Shown: positions 23,034 to 35,546, counted from the stretch's first letter. The stretch: DNA of 64,000 nucleotides from Ziziphus jujuba (GCF_031755915.1 NC_083388.1:15388501-15452500), one strand, 5' to 3'. Made by a program: numbers and translations. Notes: generated by a model not told the origin, from the sequence alone.

Positions 23034-26000
23034 TCATTCCTCACAAACAGAAAAATCAGGTTCAGTTGGCTTCTGCAAGCTGACAACCCCAGAATCCGAC
23101 CCTGAATGGTTTTTATTATTCACACCCCTTCTGGTACTAGCAGCAAGCCTAGCTGCATAAATAGCCAAGCCTGATTCCTGCTTTGGTTGCTCAGGCTCAG
23201 CAGCCGTGGGGCTCTCTTTAGCTCTGAGCTCAGCCACTTCCTTTCGCTTCTTATACCGCCGCCAAGCCGCCTGAATGAAGCATGCAGCCCATAATCTCCA
23301 TTGATGAGAATAGAATCTGAACTTGTGTCTAAGCTGTTTGCTATGGAGTCTTCTAAATTGTGAAGCTACGAACTTCAAGTCCTCTGCAACAAGAGCAAAT
23401 GCTTCTACTTCAGAGAGAGCTTTGACAGTGCGAGTTGAAGATGGGAGGATGACACTTGGACGTGGGTCCAGGGCCCATGTCAGCAGTTCTTCTCCGCAGA
23501 AGTCACCTGGTCCGATTTTGCATGAGTTGAAGAACCCAGTTCGGCCACCATTTGTGGTGAAGGAATCAAGGTGGCCTCGGATTATGAATAGCATTTCATT
23601 TACAGGGTCCCCTTCACGGACAAGAAACGTGCCTTCAGTACACAATGCTGGTTTGAGCCTCTCGCATATTGCATCCAGCATTCTTTCATCCATTTGATCA
23701 AACAAAGGTACCTATTCAATATTCAATCATCAATATAAACATATAGGTTATAATTCATTTCAGGGGATAAAGTCCTAGAAGAAGGTATTTTTCTTGGTTT
23801 AATGAGAAAGTGACGAGTAAAAAGGTTGTCTCTTTTCTTCTAATGATGAAAAACCAATCTTTTTACTTCGATGCTTCTCTAAATTTTCTATATACAAATG
23901 GGTTAATAAGTCCTTGGTTAAGAAGGTAGAAATACAAAAAGCAAACAACTTACTCCTCGAACTAGTTCAAGGCAAAGATGGCGCTTGATGTCTCGACGGA
24001 GATCCATAGGCAGGCCTTTGAGGAGAGTTTCTTCATCGACTCCTCTAGTTGCAATCCATTTGTATTGGTCATATTTTCTCACTGATTGTTTTAATTCTGG
24101 CGGTAGCTGCCTGTGATGCATCCATTGTTCTGTATCAGTTCTTCTGATCCTCCACTCTTCTAATCGAACAGTTGTGGATTGTAGATATGTCTGCCAATGA
24201 AACTTGTGATTAGAATCTAGACTTACATATATAACTCAAGTAACAAAGCATTATAAGCATAAAACAGGCCTTTAAAGTAGTATGAACCTTATAGGCTATG
24301 GTATAAGACCTGTGTTAAAGCACGGGAAAAAGTAATTGTTAGATATGTAAATATATTATTTGAGGAACTTACCTGCATATTACCAATGAGCAACGCAAAG
24401 AGAACCAATCCAAGGGTGGCAATAATTATGGCAAAAGTTATTTCTCCAACGTATGTGCTGGTGGAAAGATTTTGTCCCAAGGAACTGCACACATTATATG
24501 GAAAAAAAACATCAAGATTTCGAAGATGAAAGAGGACGAATACTTTGTTATTTGCATGGAATACTGTTGGCTCTTAAATATAAAATTGGTGAGTTTTCTC
24601 ATTTGTAGTTATTATCTATTTTGAGTTTCCAGGAAAATAAAGATCCAGATTCAGCAATTCTAAGTGATCTCTGCTGGTTTTAACAAAACTATAGAGGTCA
24701 TCAAGGTTAATAAGGCTAAACTTCACATATCTTCTTCACAATGTAGTAACAGAGACGAGTTTGGTCTATCAAATTGAACCTTTTATTACAGTATCTCTTA
24801 TGTGGAAATGCATCTACAGGGACTAGAAATTAACTTGCCTCAAATTTCTTAAGCCCCACCAAAGACAGTAGAAGTATTTGTTGAAGAATGATGAGGTTGT
24901 CACATCAAATGTCAATGCATCACCATAAATCCCAAAATCATAATAGCTTTCATCTGGATTGCATTGAGCAGTGACATTGCTCGACTTGAACCAGGTTTGT
25001 CTATCAAGGCTTTTTAGCCAGTGGCAATCAAAGTATTTATACTGACAAAGAGAATTCTCTAAATGACAAATACTTCTCCAGCATGCTTCTTGTCTCTCAA
25101 TTGATAGAAGGTACCAGCAAGCTCCTAAAACCTTTAGAGAAATTTTTAAAAAAAATAATAAATAAACAAGGCGAATCCAGAACTTCTTGCTTGTTTTATG
25201 ATTATTTGAACAAAATGAAGAGATATTGGCAATCAGAAATCTGTGTGCTCATAGATAGACATTCACAAGAAAGAGCCATTAGGTCCATACAAACAAACAG
25301 ACAAAATTGAATTTATAGTTTAAGAAACATCTTCTTGAGCAATTTTAAGCTAGATTTTCAAATAAAGCAGTATATTTTGCAAAAACTTCTATATGATTTC
25401 CTTACTTATGGCTTCTTCTAGCCCCTTTTTACTACTCTAATAATCCCTTATGTTAGCGGCTAATCTATTCTACCAAAAACTATCTCAGAAATCAATTTTC
25501 CAAACCACAAAAGTCTTCCCCTGCTATCAGTTAAGCCCTTTCTTGCTCTTATTTCAAGTTCTCTATAAGACTCCAACTTCAACAAGTTACCATTAACAAA
25601 ACATTAACATGAAAAAGTTCATCCCAAAAGAGACACTTGAGAGTCAATCTCACACTCCAAATACAGAAAAGAAAAATATATTAGCTATTAAACAACAAAA
25701 GAACCTAACAGACATATGTACATGGAGTGAAAATGGTCTATGACTTCTTGTATGAACGATGAATTTCAAGAAGAAACCATATAGAAAGTCAATGCACAGC
25801 TCTTCTAAAATCCTCTGTCCCGAGAAATCTCTCACTCATGAATTTCAAGAAGAAATCATATAGAAAGTCAATGCACAGCTTCTAAAATCCTCTGTCCTGA
25901 GAAATCTGTCTCACTCATGTTAACAAAAGAAAAGATGAAACAGTCTTAACTTACATGGCTTGCCAACATGTAGAGCATCAAGTTATATGCAGCCCCAGCC

Positions 26001-27033
26001 CATGCTGTCTCTGTCACAACACCAGTGGTCTTGATAATTTGCGATGAGAGTGGGAATATCAGAAATAGTCTTGGTATGTACTGAAAGATTATGATGAACC
26101 GAAGAAAGTTTTTGGTGTTTGTCATGGTTGAACCACTAAGATTGGGGATAACCATCCAAATTAACACCTAGAAAGAAAAGAAAACATACAAAAAATAGAT
26201 AACCATATTTTAGTACAAATGATAATCATCAGGCAAATAAAAGGCATAGTACCAAGAAGGAATTCATAATCACACCTGAGGAAGAGGCAGGGCCGCAATG
26301 AGGTCGATCACAAAGCTCTGGCGAAAATACCTCCTTGCAATCTTTGAAGAGTCGATAACAAGCTCTCCTCTCCCAAATACACGAGAGGAAGGTGCAATAT
26401 AAGCTGTACGAAATTTAATAAATATTTGAATCACGTAAAAAATATCAGCTAGTGATCTAATTATCGTAAGAATGATCTCAAGAGGTATTCCAATATCGAT
26501 GCACACTTCATCCTGGACCACTGGCAGGTAAAAGAACAAAGGGTCCACGAACAAAGAAACTAAACAAGTCACTAAGAAAATCTTGCTCCATCGCCGGATT
26601 GCTGGTCCCCGAGGATCCAATATCTTCTTCTTCACTCTCTCATAGTCCTCAGAAAAGACTCTGGACAGTACTTTAGCTTTTAAAGATGTTGTTGTCTTTC
26701 CAAACACTTCCTTCTCACCCTTCTTGCTGCTTGGCTCTGGTATCTGTGTCCCGTCAATCTTGTATTTGAGCTTAACCACACCATCTCCATCGACTGCTGG
26801 GAGCTTTGCTAGTTCCAGATCATCTTGAAATCTGGAAAATTTATATGTGAACACAACATTTAGAAGCTTAATCCTAAGGGAAACGCTTGATTTGGACTAT
26901 AAGCTGATCAGAAACATGAAACTACAAATTTGTGACAATATAACATGGTGATGGGAAATGAGTTTTACTGAAAATCTAAATGGAGATAAGGAAGGAGACC
27001 TCACCTTACAGATCTTGAATTATCATAACCCAT
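23034..27033 (-). CDS. CNGC15: Cyclic nucleotide-gated ion channel, CNGC15 type
   Basis: Plant CNGCs are calcium-permeable channels with six membrane segments. CNGC15 proteins act at the nuclear envelope in calcium signalling (established for Medicago and Arabidopsis). Coding exons, minus strand: 27033-27005, 26831-26276, 26167-25955, 25131-24839, 24484-24373, 24190-23954, 23711-23034. All join in phase to give 705 aa, close to the 678 aa I recall for Arabidopsis CNGC15. The N-terminus MGYDNSRSVRFQ, the block KAKVLSRVFSEDYERVKKKI, the filter SLGQN (about 365-369), the cyclic-nucleotide-binding block FLVREGDPVNEMLF to GEELLTWALDPR (about 509-562) and the calmodulin-binding IQ segment CFIQAAWRRYKKRK (about 624-637) all match. 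The start was chosen because the 29-bp first exon encodes the family N-terminus in a good context (CTGCCATGG). Intron 4 uses a GC donor. No stops or frameshifts. Confidence 0.95.
24833..24838 (-). other. GC-type splice donor of CNGC15 intron 4
   Basis: On the minus strand the exon ends AATTTGAG and the intron starts GCAAGT. Only this position restores the conserved WWGLRNLS-SLGQNL reading across to the next exon, whose acceptor is GTGTGCAG. The rest of the site (AG before, AAGT after) is a perfect match to the consensus seen in GC-AG introns. Confidence 0.85.
25761..25918 (+). repeat. 79-bp tandem duplication in CNGC15 intron 3
   Basis: GAATTTCAAGAAGAAAYCAT then ATAGAAAGTCAATGCACAGC and the following TCCTCTGTCC block occur twice head to tail, 79 bp apart, with a few differences. 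It is intronic and has no coding role. Confidence 0.85.
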
Positions 27034-29881
27034 GGCAGTCTTGTTGGAGTATCGCCGTGTTTTCAATTAACAGAATTTGATCTGGAGTTCGGAAAGACCA
27101 GAAGTTTGCAAAATTTTAGGCCTTGGATTAGCTACTTGTATGCCTCAGACTTTGAATCAAACTGACAATGACCAAGCTTTAGTTCAAAGCCACAAGAACA
27201 AAGACCCTTCATGCCTTATCACTGCGGGAGTCATGTGAAAAGAAGAAAAAAATATAAATAAAAAGATTAAATCAACTTGCTATAAAGACTCTCCACCTTC
27301 TTAGGCCTAAAACCACAAGGGAAACATGTGAACAATTTCTTTTAAAATTAGATTTAAACTGCAAAAAAGATATATATTGCCTGTCAACCATCTTTAGAAA
27401 AATATGTAATTTTTCAATTATTTAATATATATATATATATATATGACTTAAAGCAAGAACTTTTCAAAACCGAAAGTCATAACTTTTATAATATTTCTAG
27501 TGTCAAAGTTGTAAAGCAGACCCAGACTCGGAAATTTTTAGTTTTCTTAAGTTGATAGATCAAAAATGCTTGAATCGTAAATGACCTAGTCATGCCAGTT
27601 ACAGACTTGAAGTGTACGGTGAGCATAAATGGAAAATAAAAATTAAAAAAAAAAAAAGAAAAAAAAAAAAAAAAAAAAAAAAAAGAAGAAGAAGAAGAAT
27701 AGAATGAAAATCAGCCATTAATGGCGAGAGTGAATACCATACCAGATAGCACCATTAAGAACAGAATCTATTGGGGAACAAAAGAAAAAAAAAAAAAAAA
27801 GGCCCATGTCTGAGAAGACTTACAGACATATTTCTCTGTCGCAGTACAGGCTTTATCAAACCGTGAATCCAGCTTCTGATCAGTGTCTCTTTTATGATTT
27901 CTTACAGATTCTCAGTTCAACTAGAGAATTCAACAAACATCATGTGGGCAGTAAACAAATAAGATGGAAAAGGAAATTCCGTGAAATGAGTGAGAAAATA
28001 AATAATTTCCAGTCTTAGACGACGAAAAAATAAATTGACGGGCAATACATTACTTTAACATAATTTGGAATTTCAAATGAAAATGACGGAAGAAGCTATT
28101 CAAAGGATAAAAATATATATTTTGTATATATCTACGGCATTGATATTTGACACAAAAGACACAGAGACAGCGACAGAAGAGCGTGTCCAAAGAAAGAGAG
28201 TTAGAGAAGGTTCAGAAAGAAGAAGAAGATGCTTTTTTTTATTATTATTATTATTATTTTATTTTGCATGAATTCAATTTTATTACTTTGTTTATCATTG
28301 GTGTCGGAAAACAATACCAGATTTTTAATTTTTAATTTATTTATTTATTTATTTTAAAGATCCGAGGAGGGGTTGACTATGTTAGATATGCATACCCATG
28401 GAATCTCTAAACTTATTATTTCCCTTTCTTTTTCTTTTTCTTTTTTTTTAATTCTTTTTAGTTTTTAAAAATTTTTTTTCAACACCGTTTTATTTTCTGT
28501 CTTTCTACCATGGCTTTAAAAGCTTACGAAGTTACGATGATTTACCCCACTTTAGTGGCTGTTCAAATCAAAATGCTCTTTTTTTTTTTTTTCAAAAAAA
28601 AAAAAAACTAATTTGATTAGAGCTAGTTTCCTACATTTATATTTTTTTAATCTAAAAGATTAAATATGAATAAATGATAAATGTATAGTACTATAGATTT
28701 TTAAAATGGCATAAAGAAAAATGTTTATCAAAATAAACTTGGTACTATAACAGTTTAAAATGTTTTCAATTTGGATACATATTTTTTTTTTTTTTTTGTA
28801 ATATGCAGTTTGGTGAGAAACTAAATTATCATTTAAAGATAAGTCAATTATTAACTCAAAAAATTATACTTTTAAAAAATTGAAAACAGAAAATCAAAAA
28901 CATATTACAAAACTAGCTGTAAAATTCCTTCCTATCATATTTCCACTTACCAGTTTCTTGGTTCTAATTTATTTGACATCTCATAGACCATTTTTCCCAT
29001 TTCTTTTTTCTTTTTTTATTTCACTATCCATATGTACTCCTCTACAATATGTAATTGAAAATCGTTTTTATCTATATTTTTGGAAGTTAAGCAATATATA
29101 TATATATATATATAAAGGTAATTGTATGATATCTTCATCTCCTAATTTTTTTTCTTTTTTTTTTTTTTGGTAAATATTGATCTCCTTGTTTTTTATTTTG
29201 AGAGAGGGATTAAACTTTTAAGATTTTGACAAAATATTTGTTTTCAATTTGGAAACGTGTACCAAAGAAAGTAGCAAGAGTTTGCCACTAAATTGTATCA
29301 AAGAAACTATTTTTTTATATAATTAATTAAATTCAACAACCAATGTACAAAATTATTTGTACCATCCAATAATAAAAATCATATAATAATACAAAAGTAG
29401 AAAACTTGAGTTGACTTTGTCGTGCACTTTGGACTTGGATTAATCAAAAAAGCTTAGCCGGCTACATATATAAATATGTAAATTATATAATTATTGATCA
29501 TAACCAAACAATATTGACTTTTTTAGGCCGTTTATCACCACTTTTCTCCATCCCCTTTTTTTGTTTCTTTTTTTTTTTTTTTTTTTCTTGTGTGTGTGTG
29601 TGTGTGTCGCTTATGCCTTTAGCTGGACGGCAGCAACTAGCTGGAGACCGTTGCTTCTCTGTGATTCTGTCCTCCATTTTTTTTTTCATAAAGTTCTCAA
29701 GTGTCGGCGTTACTTCTGTTTCTTAAGCTGTGTTTGGTTTTCATGCCGCCATTCATTTACTTTGGTAACGTCTACGCCACCGTCATAATTTTTTGTTTTT
29801 GGTTTTCAGTTTTTATTAGAGGGTTTTGCTCAACTTGCGTACAATTAGCTTAAATTTACTTTACATATATGTATATCGGAA

Positions 29882-29921
<40 letters not shown>

Positions 29922-30031
29922 TAAATGAAAGTTAAGTTTCTGGTTTGATTATAAACTTAATGATAAAATAAAATTAAAAATTAAAAAAAAAACTGTAAAA
30001 TTGAAAACCATTTCAAATTGTTAGCTAGATG
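27034..30031. other. CNGC15 leader and upstream intergenic DNA
   Basis: The bases just upstream of the CNGC15 start codon (27034 to perhaps 27240) are less AT-rich and should contain the 5' UTR and core promoter, though I cannot place a TATA box or start site with confidence. Beyond this lie A runs (27640-27690, 27782-27800), a CT/ATT-rich tract (28220-28265), T runs and TA microsatellites (29098-29114, 29890-29915). The short frames at 27806-28018 and 28065-28335 on the plus strand have no recognisable features. Confidence 0.5.
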
Positions 30032-30350
30032 AGGTCCAAAAAAATTGTTTGGCTATTAGGTTTTAAAATAATTTTTTATTCTATAAAATAAAAAACTGTT
30101 TCCAAAACAAAAAATTACATATTTGATCATCTGTTTTCATAAACGGTTTTAGAAAACAGATTAAAAAAAATCAAAATTTAGAAAATATTAAAATGATATT
30201 TTTTATTTTCTATTTTCTAGTTTTAAAAACTATTTTCAAACATCACTGGCCAAACACTTTTGTTTTCAAAAAACAAATAAAAATATATTTTTTTATTTTT
30301 AAAATAATATTTTAAAAACTGAAAACAGAAAATATTGCCAAACAAGACCT
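30032..30350. mobile_element. Probable AT-rich MITE
   Basis: The left edge AGGTCC(A)nTTGTTTGGC and the right edge GCCAAACAAGACCT are inverted relative to each other. A second inverted pair, TGGCCAAACAC, and several AAAACAGAAAA/TTTTCTATTTTCT motifs lie inside. Short elements with TTGTTTGGC termini and AAAACAG-rich interiors are common in plant genomes. A target duplication could not be fixed, so borders and superfamily are open. Confidence 0.45.
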
Positions 30351-30438
30351 AAATGTTTCCAAATGAGCTTAAGATTTTTGGTGTTTTTCTTTTTTCAATT
30401 TTTCTTAAAAACTTTTATTTAAGTAGTTATGTATGATT

Positions 30439-30439
<1 letters not shown>

Positions 30440-30475
<36 letters not shown>

Positions 30476-30715
30476 GAGGAATGCTTTGTGTTAGGCTCTG
30501 TAAGAAGCTCATTAAGTTTTTTGGCAACTAGAAGTCCTAATAAGGTCGCACATGCGTTAGCTAAGCATGGCAAGGTCTGTGATTCTCCTTCTATCTGGCA
30601 TGAAGAGGGTCCTTTGTGACTTACCTCTTTATTTCAACATGATGCATCTGATGTATCTTCTCGTTTTCTTTCTTACTGCAATAATATTTCATTTCCAAAA
30701 AAATAAAAAAAAATA
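30440..30715 (+). mobile_element. 5'-truncated LINE (L1-type) with 19-bp target duplication
   Basis: The insert is flanked by AAGTAGTTATRTATGATTG at 30421-30439 and 30716-30734 (18 of 19 identical). It starts with a pure T run of about 34 bases and ends in an A-rich tail (CCAAAAAAATAAAAAAAAATAA), as L1 elements do. In between, an open frame reads LSFLATRSPNKVAHALAKHG then a WHEEGP motif and a stop. This is the C-terminus of the RNase H-like domain carried by plant LINE polyproteins (usual form VxRSxNKVAHxLAK ... WxExxP). Only this tail and the 3' UTR were inserted, so it is a dead copy. Confidence 0.8.
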
Positions 30716-30734
30716 AAGTAGTTATATATGATTG

Positions 30735-31846
30735 ATTTATGTTGTATATGTTAATTAGGCTTGTCAACTAACTAATACAAGGTTAAAGAAAGGAAAATAA
30801 AAATGAAATTGAAATCATTTCACAAAAATATTTAATATCTCAAATAATAATAATAATAAGATACAGCGTAAACATTACGAAACAAGCCTTAAGCATTTTC
30901 AGTGCATATAAATAGAATATTTAACAAAAGAAACATTATTTAAAAAAAATAAGAAAACAAAAAACTCAAAATAGTGATAATTGTTGTCATTCAAAGTTTA
31001 AAAAACTAAAGATTAACAAATTAAAGTCAAAATTTACGTTCGCATTTTATATGCAATTATGCATAATGTACAATTAGGTGCACGATAGTAGGATCGATAT
31101 TGATTTTACCAAAATATAACAACTGGTCCACCCTATGTATGGTGTGAATCGCCAAATTCCATGCGGTGTACAAAATCTTATCCAAATCTCTAGCAGCTAA
31201 TAGTTTCCATTTATGTGGACTTAACTGTACAAAATGCATTCATTTAAGTTTGGATAATTGATATGATCATTAATTTCACACCGTATAACAGAATTATAAA
31301 TCATTTTGGTACATATGTTTTTCCTTTAAAAAAAAAAAAAAAGAAAGAAAGAAAGAAGTCATTTGGCAAGTATTATTATGGGTTTTTTTTTTATTATTAT
31401 TTGTAAAATTGACTCGATCTCACATATTAAATATACACATTCAAAGTTTTAATTAAAAATTTATATTTTTTAAGAGATTAATCACTGTTATTGGAAAAAA
31501 CAATGGTTACTGAATTGTCCCTACAAAGTTTATACTAGCCGTTTAATCTAGTTATATTAATTAAAGCTGTATATATTTAAAATCTATAAAACTATGGACA
31601 CAAATTTTTCTACTATCTTTTAGATAGAACCAATTTATAAGGCATTATCTATTGGTTTGTTTAGTTCTTTTTTATAATTGAATTTATGTATTTAAGTTAT
31701 ATTAATTTGTTAAATGAAATTGGATTAGTTGATAAATAATTTATACTTATAATTTGGAGGATATGGATTAAAACATTAAAATGAAAAAAAAATGTAAATG
31801 ATAAAAAAAATTATGTTAATTTATTAATCATGCTTATATTGAGATT
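30735..31846. other. Intergenic DNA, nothing recognised
   Basis: AT-rich with an A/GAAA run at 31327-31357. The minus-strand frame at 31057-31239 shows no family signature. Confidence 0.5.
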
Positions 31847-31854
31847 GTCATAAC

Positions 31855-33499
31855 CAAGGTTTAAAAAATCGAAAATGTTTTCAATATTTCTTCGATATAT
31901 CTGTTTTTTCGTGAGGTAGAAACAAAACTTAAGTTCCAAATGAAAACAGCTAAGATTTTCATAATATCCATCAAAATTTCCTTATAATTTCCATGAAAAT
32001 TTTCATCAAAATATCCATATCAAATCCTTAATAATTTGATTAAACAATCTTTAATTTCCACGAAAATTTTCAAAATTTCCACTAAAATATCGAAAATATC
32101 TATGAGATTTTTTAATTTGTTTTAAAAAATTCATAAATATTATTGATATTTAGTAAAAAAAAATTTATCAAATTAACTTTATTAATAGTTTTTTTTAACC
32201 TTTTAATTGTCTTTTAAACATTTAGTGATATAAGCAAAATAGAATAAATTGAATTGAATAACATTAATAAGCTCTATTTATTGAATATTTATAAAGCAAA
32301 AATTCAAAGATTGTGGATTATATTTTTTAACTTGGCAAATCTTATTGCCAGGAATATCTTTTTTATAAATGTGAGTAAATAGATGATGAAACATATAATA
32401 TGAAATGATAATGTTTGTTTGAAAAATAAAAAATATTCCTAACAATTCATAAGTTTTTGTTTTTTTTTTTAAATATTTAAAAAAGAAAATCTAGTAGTGG
32501 TGATTAATTTTAGAGGCTTATGAGAGAGCCAACTAAAACTACTAGTGCTTCAACTCTATCAGGTGGTATACATTCACAATTTGAAACTTTTAATAATCAC
32601 TCTAGCTCAAGTGGTGATAAAGACAACTTCAATAAATTATTTGAATTAGAAGTTAAAAGAGGTAGTGACAAAACAGAATCACAAAATCGAGAAGTTGAAT
32701 TAAGTCTATTTACTGGTGAACAATATTACACACATGCAATACAAGATGAAAATTATGAGAGTAGAAATGCAGGTCAAGGAACCGGGATTGTTGGAAATGA
32801 CTATATATGTAAAAAAAAAATCTATAATGGAGATGTCACAACAAGAAAAGGATTCAATTTCTATGGATTTTGAATCAATGAGGGATAGAAATCATTTTTA
32901 TAACCCTTATTCATGGATATTTATGGAATGTCATTAAGTAGCAACTCATAGGTATCATTTCAAGCTCAACCATAAGAACATAGTAGTTATGCGTATAGTC
33001 AACCAATAATGCAAGATCCATATGGTTGGCATATTAATAATTATATGCAAAATTATCAGGGAGATATATTTTTTCATAACTATTTCTCACATTTTACATC
33101 TTAAAATCAAAATGAGGAAAAGACTGATGATTTTCAACCATTAAGAAGTTCTATATGGTATTAAAATGACATTTATGATATATAATGTAATTGTAATAAT
33201 CTTTTTATATATTTTAGTTAATAAATAATTTTATCAAATTAATATTTATTATAAATCAATTGACTAAGAAGAATATAATGTCTATTTAATATTTTAGCAA
33301 GTTTTATTATCAATTTGATAATTAATAGATTAAATGAGTTAATTCTAAAGTTTTAATAAAAATTTTTATTTTTTAAAATAAATTTTCATTATTTTTTATA
33401 ATTTTTTTTATAGATATTCAATATTTTTCAATATTTTTTTAAAAATTTTTATATTTTGAGCTTTTGATATTTCCGTAGATATCGATTTTTTGAACATTA
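31855..33499 (+). mobile_element. hAT-superfamily element with 8-bp target duplication
   Basis: The 1645-bp element is bounded by GTCATAAC at 31847-31854 and the identical GTCATAAC at 33500-33507, the 8-bp duplication length typical of hAT elements. Its ends are imperfect inverted repeats: CAAGGTTTAAAAAATCGAAA on the left and, reverse-complemented, TAATGTTCAAAAAATCGATA on the right. The interior next to the left end is rich in TTTCCATNAAAATTTTCATC motifs. It carries a decayed reading frame resembling a transposase tail (see 32520-33165). It lacks most of a transposase, so it is a deletion derivative that could only have moved with help from an intact relative. Confidence 0.8.
32520..33165 (+). 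pseudogene. Remnant of hAT transposase-like protein C-terminus
   Basis: The first frame, 32520 to about 32812, reads MREPTKTTSASTLSGGIHSQ and later LFTGEQYYTHAIQDENYESR. After an A9 run the protein continues in another frame (EMSQQEKDSISMDFESM, then NPYSWI), and then in a third frame with stops (SSYAYSQPIMQDPYGWHIN, YMQNYQGDIFFHNYFSHF). The Ser/Asn/Tyr-rich tail with an EQYYTHATQD-like block resembles the C-terminal tails of plant DUF659/hAT-dimerisation proteins as I remember them. This is inference from composition and one motif, but it agrees with the hAT borders around it. At least two frameshifts and several stops make it non-functional. Confidence 0.55.
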
Positions 33500-33507
33500 G
33501 TCATAAC

Positions 33508-35262
33508 TTAATATTTAAAGTGATAGTAAAAGTAATATTAAAAATTGTTAAGAATTTCTTTGAACAAAAAAGTCATTTTGTTAAAAAAAAAAAAAAATCT
33601 GTTAAAGTCTACAAACTTTGTCATCTTTTAAATACTTCATGTTCAGTGATATTTTTTAATCTAAATTTCTGTTCCCAGTACAGTTTTTATCTAAACTGTT
33701 TGCCCACAACTAACATACTTGTTTGTTTGTTTTTGGGTTTTTACGATTTTCTATTTTTTTTAAAAGGTTTTCCTTTAATTATGTATAAGTGGATTTAGAT
33801 GTAGCTAAACGTTTCACCCACCTATAAATTTAAAAATACTAGCTATAAAATCCAATGGAAAAAATAAAAATAAAGTAAATATAAACACTATATTCAAACT
33901 GTTTATAAATTAACTATATAGCAGTTTGTATTCATTTGATATATGTTTGATCTCTTAAAACAGGAGGAAAAATAAATAAATAAAATAAAAATCGTAAGCA
34001 TTATCAAACTAGGAATAAAATAAAAAATTAAAAAAAATGTTTTTGCATTTCGGACAAAAATTAATTGACACCCATATATGTATGGAGACTAAAGAAATCA
34101 AAATCCATAAAATAAAAGCAAAAAAAAAAAAGGTCGTTTTTGAAGTAGAGAGAGTGGTTTGTGATGCAGTTGGATAGTCCATTCTGAATGCATGGCCATG
34201 TCCTGTCTGTCTATCCCCAGCTGTGTGCTTGACGGTGGTGGGACATTTATATAATTTCATACAATTCATTGGAAATTTTTTGAATGAATTTTATAATCCT
34301 AAGTATTATTATGTACAAAGTAGCGATTATTATAGCTAATCCGACAAGCCAGCGAGATCTCGGTCCCGTACCACTGTACCACATTCATACAATTAAGGCA
34401 CTGCACCTTACCACCCAACATGGGTCTACAGCGTTAAGCACTTTGCTATTATGCCCCTCCAAAGATTAGTTTTCTCACAAAATGGCCTACTCAATTTCAA
34501 ATTTATGCTAGCTCCCTTCTTTAACATATTTAAGGTTAAGAAAATATGATGATGGCATCTATGCTGCCAAACTCATATAAGATCAATTTGATAGTTTTAC
34601 AATAAAGATTTTCTTTATCAAGTTATTAGATCGATTCAACTTTTTTTTTACACCAATTCAAATTCAAATGTTGAAATTTAAAAATAAACAATTAAACCTA
34701 TATAGGTTACTAATGCATTTTTGAATGTTGACTCTCTAAATCAAAAGCTGACAAAGAAAATGAGAAATTTCATTTTGGAATTTTATAAATATAAATATCA
34801 AAAGAAACTAATTTGTCAGTTTTTAACAGTTGAAGATAAAAAAAAAAAAGTTAAAAAAGTTAAAAAATTTATATTTTATGATTGAATAACATTATAAAAA
34901 TATAATTTTGATTTTTAGCTGTTAAAATTAACAGGTAAAAAATTCCAAAAATAAAATATAATTCTCTTTTCATAATTTTAAAAAACTAAAAGGTGGTAAA
35001 TGATAATTTTTCAAAAATAAGAGATCTATATAAAATAATTGCAAAATTAAAAGGATATAAATAATTTTTTTTATAAACAAAATATTAAGAGTAAATTATT
35101 GATTTATATATATATATATATATATAAAAGGTAAGTAATTAAATATATTTATCTATATATATATATATTCAGTAATATTCATCGTTTCAATTTGATGTAA
35201 ACCTATATCATGATCTAATCTTAGTAAAAAAAAAATATATAGCATATACATATATGGAAATT
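33508..35262. other. Intergenic DNA, no supported gene
   Basis: AT-rich. A less AT-rich patch at 34130-34450 gives short frames on both strands (minus 34009-34269, plus 34284-34469) without a recognisable domain. TA microsatellites lie at 35105-35125 and 35152-35169. Confidence 0.5.
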
Positions 35263-35408
35263 CTATGGTGAGGACGGTCCGCATGAGGACCGTAGTATTA
35301 GTGACGGTTTTTCATAGTATTAACGACGGTTCCTTAGAAAATCATCATCAATACTATGAAAAACTATCATCAATACTGTGGTCTGCATAAGGACCATCCG
35401 CACCGTAG
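35263..35408. mobile_element. Foldback MITE, 146 bp
   Basis: The two halves are near-complete inverted copies meeting near 35337. The left arm runs CTATGGTGAGGACGGTCC, GCATGAGGACCGTAGTATTA, GTGACGGTTTTTCATAGTAT. The right arm, reverse-complemented, reads CTACGGTGCGGATGGTCC, TTATGCAGACCACAGTATTG, ATGATAGTTTTTCATAGTAT. The RNA would fold into one long hairpin. Its GC content is clearly above its surroundings. No target duplication was recognised, because the flanks are TA-rich and ambiguous. Confidence 0.75.
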
Positions 35409-35427
35409 ACGGACTGTACATATATAT

Positions 35428-35546
35428 ATATATATATTAAATCTAAATTTGGATAGAAATGTATTATGGGATTAGATAAGTTTAATATATATATATATAT
35501 ATATTAAATCTGAATTTGGATAAAAATGTGTTATGGGATTAGACAA
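35428..35546 (+). repeat. Tandem duplication of about 64 bp with TA microsatellite
   Basis: The block ATTAAATCTRAATTTGGATA followed by RAAATGTRTTATGGGATTAG is present twice, each copy preceded by a TA microsatellite. Confidence 0.8.

Noticed and set aside
23323..23697. 124-codon open frame on the plus strand
   Set aside because: It is the antisense shadow of the last CNGC15 exon, whose minus-strand frame matches the cyclic-nucleotide-binding domain.
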